64,000 nt of DNA from Apostichopus japonicus (Eukaryota; Echinodermata; Holothuroidea; Aspidochirotida; Stichopodidae): the NCBI RefSeq assembly GCF_037975245.1, contig NC_092565.1, forward strand, positions 11,092,499 through 11,156,498. Direction: 5' to 3'. Positions 49,201 through 57,215 of the stretch are shown here, one piece after another. Each line of letters opens with the position of its first letter. Positions within the stretch are counted from its first letter, which is position 1. The notes beneath the pieces were generated by a model. The model was not told where the DNA came from. It ran no database searches and was given only the letters and a program-made list of their open reading frames with translations. Position numbers and translations under genes: made by a program.

Positions 49201-52200
49201 GCAAGGTTCGGGTTATTTGCTATTTCCTTGATGGCTAGCGCAAAATCTGACTGATGTATAAGGCAGACAATCTTGCACTTAAAGGCTACGGCATCTTCTC
49301 GATTCAATTTCAATACTGAAACACAACAGGAAAGAAATATACCTTGTTTAGAGGGTATGTTGGCACAAATATATATTTTCAAGTGCCATGGATATGGCAT
49401 GTGATGTTCATTTATCAAGAGATAAATACAGTAAGGGGTTGCAATACTTATCTAATATATTACAGACCTTTTCTGACATTCTTAGTCCTAGTAGTACTTG
49501 CATACAGTATTTGTTCACTTCTCAATGCATTCTGACAGGTACTTGATATCTTAATAGTTAGAAAATTTCACTGGTTCACAATAGTAAGCATTTAGTAAGT
49601 ACTAAGTAGGCCTATGCTAGGCCTATTGTAGTTTAACATTAATTATGGGTGTAAAAGTGCAAGGGCCTAGGCTAGGGGTCACACTAATTAGCGTCAACTC
49701 ACGACAACTCAAGACAACAGGTTTAAAATACCATCAAATACAATTGATGTTATCAGAGTTACAGAGTATATCCGGAAACAAACTGACTAAAAAAAATATA
49801 TATATATATATATACTAAAAAAATATAAAACTGACTGGAACCAGCGTGCATACAGATCTTTCACGGGAAAAAAAGTTTTTGTCGTAAAAATCGCCAACTT
49901 TTTTCTAACGTTGAATTGGACGACGTGATGCCATTGCGCTTGCGCAATGACATTGGACCGAACCATTACACTACAGGTAAGTAATTTTTCAATCGAGAAT
50001 GGTGCCCACACACTGGTAACTTGGCAAAAGGCGACGAGCGCCATCTAATTTTACTTAACTACTTTTTATGACTGTTTTTCAGACAGAAACATGTCCAATA
50101 TAGAGTTTATTGCGTTGGGAAAGGGTCTGAAGTTCATAGCAACTCTAGTAAAACCTAAACGAAGTGATCTTTCTCATGTCATTAAAAGACCTTAAAAGAA
50201 AAATGAGAATCCGCTTCATCATGCAGAATAAAATGCAAAAAGGGATTACAAAATTCCGTCTACCCTCCACATGGTCACCTAACATGACTTTTAGTAAAAA
50301 TCTAGAGGACTATCTGGAAGCAACACAAACCGAAATGGCAAGTGTTACTATCCGAAACGCCAATAGCAACATGCATAAGGCGGAACGTTTTGCACTAAAC
50401 GCAATTAAAAACGACCGCTCTATTATTGTCAAACCCTTCGATAAAGGTACAGGCATTGCTATAATGAATCACTCAGACTATCAAGCCGAAATTGAAAGGC
50501 AATTAGCTAGTCACCACCAAAAGTTAAAAAGTGATATGACGTTTCAAACTAAAAGTTTAGTCCAGGAAACACTAATTGATATGTTCTCTGCAAAAGAGAT
50601 CGATAAAAAGCACCTTCGAGTACTTGTCACCATATAGCCACAAAATCCGCACACCGGTCATATATGTGCTACCAAAAATTCATAAAGCACACCGGCTAAC
50701 TCAAAATTTGCCGGTAGACCGATAATAAGTGGAAACGGATCACCGACCGAAAAAATATCGAAATTTGTGGACTATTTCTTGCTTCCTATTGTAATAAAAC
50801 AAAGCACTTATGTGAAAGACACAAATCACATTCTGCAAATTTTGGAAGCCACCCGTTACCCAAAACGGCAGTACTTGCTACACTCGATGTCGTCGCCATG
50901 TATACCAATACTCCCCACGAGGAGGCATTAGATATATGTCAAGAAGTCTCAGAAACTCTGCACACCCACTTGCCACTTTTAAAGGCTTCATTAAAGGGGA
51001 AATATTACGATACGCACGTCTCTGTAACAACAAGACTGACTTCTTAGAGAAAAAGAATGCGTTCACAGAGAAACTGTTACTCCGTAACTATAAGAAAGAG
51101 GAAATTGCCACAGCCACTAAAGGCATAAAATTTGAAAACCGTAGGCATTACCTCACTACCAATCCTAAACAAAAGGAACCACCACTGGTGTTCAAGCTTA
51201 CCTATACACCCCACATCAAAACCACGCATTCTAAAAAAGCACTTTTGAAACATTGGCACTTAATTTTGCAACACGCGGAATTATCCAAACTGTTTCCAAA
51301 AGAACCGATTCTTGCCTACAAAAGGGCCCAAAATCTCAAAGATTTACTTGTTAACTCAAGGTTTCATACTAACGAAGAATCAGCTGACTCTCAAGGTTCA
51401 CACGAAGCTCTTTTAGATGCTCTTATAGATGTACTATGAGTCCATAAAAGTCGTGCACAGAAAATAGATGCATTTTGAGAACGAGACGCTCATGCCGAAT
51501 ATAAAATATTCAAAGGCTTACTACTGATGAAGCTCCTCCTATAAAAGTTGAGAGCAGAAACCGGTCTAGTTGGTCATAACAACCTACGCTAGTCTTTCTT
51601 ACTATTAAAAGTACACTCAATTCACCTAATAGGTGCAATTATGTTTCACCATGATGGGCATACTATAAGTTCATGCTCTTCGGGCCCTCCCTTAAAAATA
51701 CATCAGGTTCTTGGCCACTACGTTGAGTTAGATAGTGTAAAACCGCCTACACCCCCATTTCAAGTTAATAATAATATATGTAAATTACAATGGAAAAACA
51801 ATAAGAAATATTCATAATTTTAAAAACATTCAATGATTTGACGGAGAGAATAATAAAACCAGGCAAAATGATAGTAAGCAAGACTCTGTTAAGTTGATAA
51901 TAACATATGTAAATTACAATGGAAAAACAATAAGAAGTATTCATTATTTTAAAAACATTCAATGATTTGACGAAGAGAATAATAAAACCGGGCAAAATGA
52001 TAGTAAGCAAGACTCTGTAAAATTAATAATAACATATGTAAATTACAATGGAAAAATAATAAGAAGTATTCATTATTTTAAAACATTAAATAATTTGATT
52101 TGGAGTTCATTCACCATACTTTGGTGCTTTATTACTACGACAACCCACCTTACCGACACTGTACACAAGGTACTTTCCAAACCTAGCACAAACCTACCCA

Positions 52201-53183
52201 TATTATAATGGTTCGGTCCGATGGTATTGCGCAAGCGCAATAGCATCACGTCGTCTAATTCAACGTTAGGAAAAAGTTGGCGATTTTTACGACAAAAACA
52301 TTTTTTCCCGTGAAAGATCTGTATGCACGCTGGTTCCAGTCAGTTTTAAACGTGTTTCCAGATATACTCTGATAACATCAATTGTATTTGATGGTATTTG
52401 ATGTTATTTTAAACCTGTTGTCTTGAGTTGTCTTGAGTTGTCGTGAGTTGTCGTGAGTTGATGCTAATTAGTGTGACCGTAGGCTAGGCATATGTTTTCA
52501 CTACATTGCTACAATTTGACCTCAGGTTACAAAACAACCTGGATGGCTGACTGACAGAATACTGCCCAAGCTACAGTAGTTCCATTGATACCTCGACAAC
52601 AATGCCTGGTCCTAACCACAGGCACAGGCACGTTATCTGGGTGTATAAATCCATGTTTATATATACTATACACCTAGACAACATTACGAAATACGAGTGC
52701 CTGTGGTCCTAACCGGGGAATAATTTATCCAGTATTGCATACCATGCCCTAGGCCTATGCAAAATGGGTAGGCCTAGACTACAATATAAGAGTAAGACTG
52801 TCAAGAGCAATGATGTTGGCTAGTACAAGGCTATAGCAGTTTTTGTACACAGGAACCATCATATTTTACAAGACACAAATTTCAGAACCCTTAAAACAGA
52901 TACATGCAATTTGAACAATACGTTGTTCACTGCAAACGACTACAAACGGAAAAGTACTGTCGGTACTTAGCCAGTTACTGTTTGCTACCGTATGTTACAA
53001 TTGAAGAACCTAGTAATAACGAGTTTTAATTATATTGGTATGCTTTATCGAGTTTTTATAATCAAACTTACATTTGCTGGTGACGGCAATTATTCTTGGG
53101 TTGGAAAAATCTTCATTAAGCTTGTATCGGTTCAATTCCGTGTATAATGGGGTAATTTTGTCCTTCGGTTGTTTGGCAGCCAT
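37073..53183 (-). CDS. Signal recognition particle subunit SRP72 (full coding region, 17 exons)
   Basis: SRP72 binds SRP68 and SRP RNA in the signal recognition particle, which targets ribosomes with signal peptides to the ER. Seventeen exons join in consistent phase to 2,004 nt, 667 residues, close to the vertebrate protein (about 670). Residues 1 to about 490 form the tetratricopeptide-like helical repeats that bind SRP68. Recognisable blocks are FEKAYCQYRLN, YDL-type IYKDLIKN, DDFDEERGTNLSAVLAALQ, IGLLAVASNNII, QNVFDSKKKI, and the DIKTLAQLISAYS block. The C-terminal part has the Lys-rich tract, then KLPKNYDPSATPDPERW (the conserved RNA-binding motif, PDPERW about 575-580), GKGTQGATSGASE, and a final Lys-rich tail ending GGW. 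The start ATG opens MAAKQPKDK in exon 1. All introns are GT-AG. Intron 1 (3.76 kb) holds a transposon insertion. There is no truncation or frameshift. Confidence 0.96.
38268..38424 (-). CDS. SRP72 coding exon 16
   Basis: Residues 563-614, with KLPKNYDPS, the RNA-binding motif PDPERWQPMRER, and GKGTQGATSGASE. Donor GTAAGT. Confidence 0.96.
38891..39102 (-). CDS. SRP72 coding exon 15
   Basis: Residues 492-562, from KTFARRLSQELPPVKEL through DVDALE to a Lys/Arg-rich end (QKKRKKKRKG). Donor GTATAT. Confidence 0.92.
39656..39733 (-). CDS. SRP72 coding exon 14
   Basis: Residues 466-491, ANPDDIKTLAQLISAYSKFD. The donor GTATCC is weak; it was chosen because it keeps phase with exon 15 and matches the spacing of other SRP72 proteins. 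A later GTATAA site would extend the exon. Confidence 0.82.
40381..40484 (-). CDS. SRP72 coding exon 13
   Basis: Residues 432-465, with LNTLLRESTDFKMRHGQSQA. Acceptor GTCGCAG, donor GTAAGA. Confidence 0.93.
40676..40836 (-). CDS. SRP72 coding exon 12
   Basis: Residues 378-431, with HVNKACDVLQ, PGVVSTLVALYTNMDDVDSA and SWYKTQG. Donor GTAAGT. Confidence 0.95.
40862..40915 (+). repeat. Hairpin repeat gaagatcctgctaggat, copy 1 (SRP72 intron 11)
   Basis: gaagatcctgctaggat is followed by gaaaacgtcaag. The stem GATCC/GGATN with a short loop is followed by GAAA. It matches the copy at 41652 and resembles the 3' tail of Penelope-like elements. Confidence 0.6.
41459..41528 (-). CDS. SRP72 coding exon 11
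   Basis: Residues 355-377, DYISKENASIRVKLSLAQL then FLSQ, plus the first base of codon 378. Donor GTTGGT. Confidence 0.93.
41652..41712 (+). repeat. Hairpin repeat gaagatcctgctaggat, copy 2 (SRP72 intron 10)
   Basis: gaagatcctgctaggatcga is followed by aacgtcaggcaaacttac. About 45 of the first 50 bases match the copy at 40862, in the same orientation. The stem (GATCC-TGCTA-GGATC) followed by GAAAC and GTC resembles half of a hammerhead ribozyme core. Confidence 0.6.
42197..42319 (-). CDS. SRP72 coding exon 10
   Basis: Residues 314-354, FENCRKQLKKL through REKRIEKAFETLQ. Phase 0 at both ends. Confidence 0.94.
43580..43711 (-). CDS. SRP72 coding exon 9
   Basis: Residues 270-313, beginning DQNVFDSKKKI and ending LFYLYTNQ. 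Donor GTAGGA. Confidence 0.95.
44447..44504 (-). CDS. SRP72 coding exon 8
   Basis: Residues 250-269, PSDIGLLAVASNNIISLNK, a strongly conserved block. Acceptor preceded by a long T-run; donor GTGCGT. Confidence 0.95.
45508..45620 (-). CDS. SRP72 coding exon 7
   Basis: Residues 213-249, with EAELGIIRVQRGYVLQLMGK and MALYNQVVK, a typical TPR helix pair. Donor GTAAAG. Confidence 0.95.
45878..46018 (-). CDS. SRP72 coding exon 6
   Basis: Residues 166-212, with YELSFNKASLLAGKGKFKEA and LDHAEELCKEG. Donor GTGGGT is followed within 40 nt by a long G-run on the transcript strand. Confidence 0.95.
46949..47026 (-). CDS. SRP72 coding exon 5
   Basis: Residues 140-165, DDFDEERGTNLSAVLAALQ, a highly conserved SRP72 block. 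Donor GTGAGT. Confidence 0.95.
47213..47278 (-). CDS. SRP72 coding exon 4
   Basis: Residues 118-139, LYRLEEYSECLDIYKDL then IKNSS. Exactly 22 codons. Of two overlapping GT sites, the one that keeps phase with exon 5 is used (GTGAGT). Confidence 0.94.
48149..48269 (-). CDS. SRP72 coding exon 3
   Basis: Residues 77-117, with FEKAYCQYRLNKV and KVKELLGQV. Donor GTAAGT. Confidence 0.96.
49198..49315 (-). CDS. SRP72 coding exon 2
   Basis: Residues 38-76, containing NREDAVAFKCKIVCLIHQ (compare the conserved KVVCLIQ block). Acceptor TTTCAG, donor GTGAGT. Confidence 0.95.
49677..49968 (+). repeat. Left inverted terminal repeat of the intron 1 insertion
   Basis: It matches the reverse complement of 52206-52478, including gactggaaccagcgtgcata, gatctttcacgggaaaaaa and a cattgcgcttgcgcaatg palindrome. 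It differs by an (AT)n run at 49797-49814 that is absent from the right copy, and by having fewer copies of the acgacaactc word. Confidence 0.92.
50091..51439 (+). pseudogene. Penelope-like element reverse transcriptase, frameshifted and internally deleted
   Basis: Fragments follow the order of Penelope-like proteins. An N-terminal block (IEFIALGKGLKFIAT) lies at about 50099-50143. KPFDKGTGIAIMNHSDY is near 50440-50480. PVIYVLPKIHKAH is near 50650-50690. RPIISGNGSPTEKISKFVDY is at about 50714-50775, TLDVVAMYTNTPHEEA near 50880-50930. The C-terminal part includes RYARLCNN, LLKHWHLIL and KRAQNLKDLLVNS (51007-51360). The reverse transcriptase palm with the catalytic YxDD-type motif is missing between about 50960 and 51000. 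No GIY-YIG endonuclease follows. At least three frame breaks are present, so it cannot make a working enzyme. Confidence 0.88.
51518..51580 (+). other. Hammerhead-ribozyme-like motif (degenerate)
   Basis: CTGATGA at 51524-51530 and GAAA at 51557-51560 are separated by a segment in which GCTC can pair with GAGC (helix II). Downstream, CC and GG before TC could give a short helix III. Helix I does not pair convincingly and the closing pair of helix II is A-A. Penelope-like elements are known to carry hammerhead motifs, and this lies just after the reverse transcriptase remnant. Probably inactive. Confidence 0.4.
51768..52100. repeat. 128-bp tandem repeat, nearly three copies
   Basis: taatatgtaaattacaatgg or a close variant recurs near 51774, 51904 and 52031, each followed by aacaataag and aaaacattcaatgatttgac. 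The third copy is incomplete. It lies between the reverse transcriptase remnant and the right terminal repeat. Confidence 0.92.
52206..52478 (-). repeat. Right inverted terminal repeat of the intron 1 insertion
   Basis: Reverse complement of 49677-49968. It has four copies of a 10-bp word (gagttgtcgt/gagttgtctt) near 52418-52460, against two in the left copy, and a repeated tttgatg word, so the ends have changed independently since insertion. Confidence 0.92.
53072..53183 (-). CDS. SRP72 coding exon 1
   Basis: Residues 1-37 with the first base of codon 38. It starts MAAKQPKDKITPLYTELNRY and ends before donor GTAAGT. Confidence 0.9.
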
Positions 53184-53298
53184 CTTCACGTCAAGTATAA
53201 CTGCTAATTTACATGCAATAATCGTGGGTACTCATTCTGCGAAATATTATTAATGCGGGTCTCGTGTACACGTCTGTGTAGACCTGTTAGCAAACCAG

Positions 53299-53306
53299 TG
53301 ACGTCA
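53299..53306. promoter_or_regulatory. CRE palindrome TGACGTCA upstream of SRP72
   Basis: A perfect cAMP-response-element octamer 116 bp upstream of the SRP72 start codon. Such sites bind CREB/ATF factors and are common in housekeeping promoters. The transcription start is not known, so its role is inferred from position. Confidence 0.45.
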
Positions 53307-53309
53307 CAT

Positions 53310-53530
53310 AGTGAGATACTCGAAGAAGGTTATATGGAACGCCAATAGAGCCAAAACAGCAATCGTAGAATCAAAAGTCGTCGCAGGTTCAAAACCACTC
53401 GCAGCGTACACAGTCGTAGCATCCCAAGATACCGCAGAATTTAAGCACTGTAGAATCAAATACAATCTCAGCATCAAATTTCTATCAAAGTCAATCGCAG
53501 CAATTTACTTCCAACAATCGTATTGTCAAG
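53310..53530. repeat. Cryptic short repeat rich in tcgtag/gcagaatcaaa
   Basis: Words such as gtagaatcaaa, tcgcagc and tcgtagcatc recur every 15-22 bp. The region is an open frame without family resemblance and is better read as a decayed minisatellite beside the SRP72 promoter. Confidence 0.4.
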
Positions 53531-54013
53531 AGTCCATGTTATCTTAATTTCTACTTTCCCGTGTAAACAAAATCTAATATAGGCCTATGCTTAATTCTTA
53601 GTAGTAAGTAGTAAGTTGAGTCTCGTCTATCCGACATGCTCAGTGATTAACCTCCGCCACGTATCACGATCTTGCGCTTGGTTTATGCATAATTTTTGGA
53701 CACAATAATACGTAATACATGCAGAGAACGGTCACATAATCCTTCTTCCCATCCGTCACTTGGCATTGTATCGTTATTTTTCTTAAAACTGACGAGAAAC
53801 CTTGACACCTGCATCACCTTGGTGAGGTATCCCCTTCCACATTTGATTTTTTTAATGTTTGTGGTTGCTTAGTTGCGTGGTGGTGTTATATAGTTTTAGT
53901 TTTGTTCAATATTACTACACTTTCCAATTGAATGCTAGGGATGTAATAATCATACAGAAATGTCCAAAACAGGAAATTTCACATGGGTGTAACGATATCA
54001 TAAGTCAAGACAT
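53531..54013. other. No gene recognised
   Basis: AT-rich sequence without an exon or element I can support. Confidence 0.4.
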
Positions 54014-54014
54014 A

Positions 54015-54045
<31 letters not shown>

Positions 54046-54074
54046 GTTGATTGTCGATATTTTGGCGCATAGTA
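54014..54074. repeat. (AT)n run with dispersed 40-bp flank
   Basis: An (AT)n run at 54014-54039, then the reverse complement of the flank found at 23600-23640 (cctttggttgattgtcgata, ttttggcgcatagta) with one mismatch over about 37 bp. The same order, flank plus microsatellite, occurs at both loci. Confidence 0.85.
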
Positions 54075-54201
54075 CCTCGTATCCTCGTATATGTATGTAT
54101 CCTCGCATATACGTTTAATTGTGTGGTCGTTTCGAGCGCTCGTAAAGTGAGACATCCGTTAGGGCCCCAGTTGGTGTGTCGTAGCCAATTCCTATACTCA
54201 C

Positions 54202-54309
54202 CGTCTAGTCCGATTTCTCTCAGTGTGTCTTCGAGCATCGAACGATCAACATAGAATCTTCCATTAGCCTCCCGTGAGTTTGGGCCCCCGCGAAGTTCAG
54301 GTATCGTCA
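54202..54309 (-). CDS. Exon candidate of unknown gene
   Basis: On the minus strand a long pyrimidine tract ending ATCGATTCAG precedes an open segment of about 35 codons (with PELRGGPNSREANGRFYVD and MLEDTLREIGLDG), closed by a strong donor GTGAGT at 54201. The splice signals are good, but I recognise no family and no partner exons. The hydrophobic stretch seen if the frame is read further upstream is the translated pyrimidine tract and not a signal peptide. Confidence 0.3.
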
Positions 54310-56395
54310 CTGAATCGATAATGAGGAAAAGTTGAAGATAGACAAAAAGTAGCGGTAGCAACCATTGAAATCCGTCTTGTAACCGCCATAGTTGCTTTGT
54401 AACGTTCTGTCTGTTTACCCTTCGAGGTAACAATGAATAAAATCAGCCCTGTGCGGATATTTAAGGCCGAGGTTTAAACTGTATTTTATGCGGGTGTGGT
54501 CCCTGAGCACCGCCTCCGATTTCTGAAATGTTCAGGTTAAGCTGTGAATGATTTGCGAACCGTTATCTGATAGGTGTTATCTTCATCACCCATGTACAGT
54601 TTACTTTCATAATTACTAACCAAGGTATCAGAAGCAGGGGCGACCGCACCCCTCCCCCCCCCCCCCTGAGCATATTTTCTTGTATGTTTTTATGATATCG
54701 CTAGTAAATTCAAGCTTATAGATGCAACTTACAATGCCTGGGAAGTGCCATTTCCAGCGATCTGGGAGGCATTTTCAGCCAACATTTTCGCCAATTATAG
54801 CGCCAACCATAGTGGCGCTACGCTTAGATAGTTAATGCAGAATCTACGGTTCTGATAGTTTGCCTACAGGTTCGCCCCTTCCTTGGCAAATTCCTGGCAA
54901 CGCGATTAATTGTGAGAAGCTCGTCTGCAACAATATCTAAGTTATACTGATCCTGGATAAACACCGCTTTATATCAAGACAAAGAGGTCAATGAGTAAAC
55001 CAATTCAGAGCATTATGAGGCACGTATGTAATTGTCGCACTCATTAACCAAATAGCAGTTAACATCCCAATCCGACGAAAAAAGCTTTTCATGTTTGCTA
55101 ATAGTAGTTGTACCAGAGGTCATTGTCTTAAACTCCAAAAGTTACAAAGTAGAATTAATATACGGCATAGCATGGTTGTGAATGAGTAGAATGGTTTGCC
55201 TGAGAAAGGTGTACTTGCAAGTAGTGTGAATGGGTTTAAGAATGCTTTGGGACAAATACTTCAGCATTGTTCTCTCTCCTATAGAGTCTTTGATATAGGG
55301 ACTTAAAAGTCCTTCCTGATCCTGTTTTCTACTAAACTAAACGAAACTAAGGGCCGGCGAGAGTTGGATCACTTTCTCAAATAATGAGTGAACACATCCA
55401 ATTCCCCAAGTTACTGTATGCCGTTCAGCCATGCATGGTGAACGAAGTTCTTACGAAACGGAACAGAACAAGACCCAAGCGAAACCCAGGCGCGCATCTC
55501 ATTTTCAACACCCCCCCCCCACCCCCATAAAAAAAAGGATTAAAGTAGCCTATACTTTTTAGCAGACTTGCGTGTATACCTTATCATAGACACCTAAATT
55601 ATAACCCTAAACATGCCTAAGAATACATTATTTTACGTCTGTATTTTGTTTTCTGATGGAGGGGAACGTCTTCAACGACCTCTGGATCAAATCCCCTTCC
55701 TATTTTTTGGATCAACACATGAAACCGCATTTCCCAAGTCGCAAACCAAAAATCAGAATACGAGCTGCTTATACAAGAAGTGGAGATTTATCATTTACAG
55801 AGTATATAATTTTACGCCTCAGGGTAAACTGCTGCTTCGGTCCGATGGTTGCATGATATGGTACCGTTATTTTTTTTCTTTCTTTCAACTGATGAGACGC
55901 CATGACATGGTATCAGCAAAATAACACGGATGGTCCCGCAGTTCAAATTGGTCATTCTTTTGAATCAGAAAGCTATAGTTCAACAATTCAAGATTGTTTT
56001 TTACACTTTCTACAGGGAAGGAACAATAGAGGATATTTTCCAAGTTAAGTTGCAGAGCTTTTTTGTAGCAAATTAACTGTTGTAGCCGATTAAAGGCATG
56101 GAAGACTCGCCCCAAACCGCGTGCCGCCCTCTGAAAAAAAGTTAACTTTCCGTTGCTTGCAAGTAAAGTTTTCTTTTTGTTGCTACAAAATGCAGACAGT
56201 AATGAAACTTGATACCTTGTTATCTTTTATCTGGACCTGAGGACCAGGGAGTTCCATAACAACTCCCTGCTGAGATGTCCATCGCTGCTATGTACACTGT
56301 GTTGTGGGTATTGACCTTAGCTGCATATATTGACTGTACACTAGTGTCTAATTACCGACGGTAGCAAGCTATGTGTGTATTTTCTGGGATCAATG
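54310..56395. other. No gene recognised
   Basis: It contains a C-run at 54650-54667, a fragment related to the G-tract family (ggcgctacgcttagatag near 54813), a C-run at 55509-55526, and open frames at 55613-55924 without family resemblance. No splice-bounded exon stands out. Confidence 0.4.
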
Positions 56396-56799
56396 GTGGT
56401 GTCTACAGTGGCGTCGCCAAGGGGGGGGGCGGGGGGGGGGGGGGCAGGGGGCATGTGCCCCCTGGAAAACCTAGTGCCCCACGAGTGCCCCCCCATCTGA
56501 GATTTGGGTTGGTAAAAAAATATATATATATTTTGTTATATTCAACTCCCATCATCTGAGTTGGTTTTTCATAAGGACAAAGAAGCACAGTAATTCGTAT
56601 TTTCTTCAAATGAGCTGCGAAAAAGTGAAAAAGTTTATCCTTGAACGTCGGGTATCGAAGTCGTAACCCGCGCCATCACAACAGGTGTCGATATTAACAT
56701 TGAATGTGTCAGTGCTCACGCCATACCAGCGGATATACACGTCCGCTTCGCGAGCTACATGACTGTGAGAAGGGAGGGTACTGCAATATGTTGCCTTGG

Positions 56800-56843
56800 C
56801 AGGGGCGTATCCAGGATTTTCCAATAGGGGGGGGGGGGGCGCC
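56800..56843 (+). mobile_element. Left inverted end of a 2.15-kb G-tract element
   Basis: caggggcgtatccaggattt, then tccaatag, a G-run and cgcc. It is the reverse complement of 58911-58950 apart from G-run length. Confidence 0.7.
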
Positions 56844-56999
56844 AGGCATGAATGATCGCCGTCCTGGGGGATGTGCTAAGGGGAGGGGTGTACAATTTTT
56901 GCTTTCAAAGAAGGGCTGAAATGCAAAATGGTGTCATATGCATGGGCGGCGATCCGTACTTCCGAGTGGGGGGGGGGGGGATATGACCTTGTTGACTAT

Positions 57000-57215
57000 C
57001 TAAGCGTAGCGCCACCATGAGTTGGCGCGAAGCGTACAAGAAAATTTTGGGATTAACAAACCCTCCATGGCCGGAAACGGCACTTCCCGAGGTTTCCAGG
57101 CGGCATATACCCAACTGGATACGCCCCTGGGTTGGCGCGGAGCGTACAAGAAAATTTTGGGTTTTTCAAACCCCCGGATGGCCGGAAACGGCACTTCCCG
57201 AGTGTTTTATGCTGC
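57000..57215. repeat. 110-bp tandem duplication
   Basis: gttggcgcgaagcgtacaag with the following gccggaaacggcacttcccg occurs at 57021 and again at 57131. The first half also matches 17060-17135, so a dispersed repeat has been duplicated in tandem here. Confidence 0.85.

Larger units (their letters stand above)
49677..52478 (+). mobile_element. 2.8-kb insertion with long inverted terminal repeats containing a Penelope-like element
   Basis: The left end (49677-49968) and right end (52206-52478) are inverted repeats of each other over 270-290 bp, starting ggtcacactaattagc. The same octamer taggctag lies immediately outside the left end and, after one extra base, outside the right end, consistent with an 8-bp target duplication. 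Inside, in plus orientation, is a broken Penelope-like reverse transcriptase, then a CTGATGA/GAAA motif and a three-copy tail repeat. Penelope-like elements are known to have unusual terminal repeats, sometimes inverted. It sits in SRP72 intron 1, antisense to the gene. The alternative is a Penelope remnant carried inside a DNA transposon. Confidence 0.85.

Noticed and set aside
49787-50044. An 85-codon minus-strand frame in the left terminal repeat
   Set aside because: It lies wholly within the non-coding inverted repeat and has no counterpart of equal length in the right copy.
54005-54433. A 142-codon minus-strand frame with an apparent signal peptide
   Set aside because: It has no ATG at its start, the hydrophobic stretch is the translated pyrimidine tract of a splice acceptor, and the end runs into an (AT)n repeat. 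Only the inner splice-bounded segment is kept as a candidate.
55613-55924. Overlapping frames of 66 and 103 codons
   Set aside because: No recognised family, no clear splice signals, and two frames overlap with equal plausibility.
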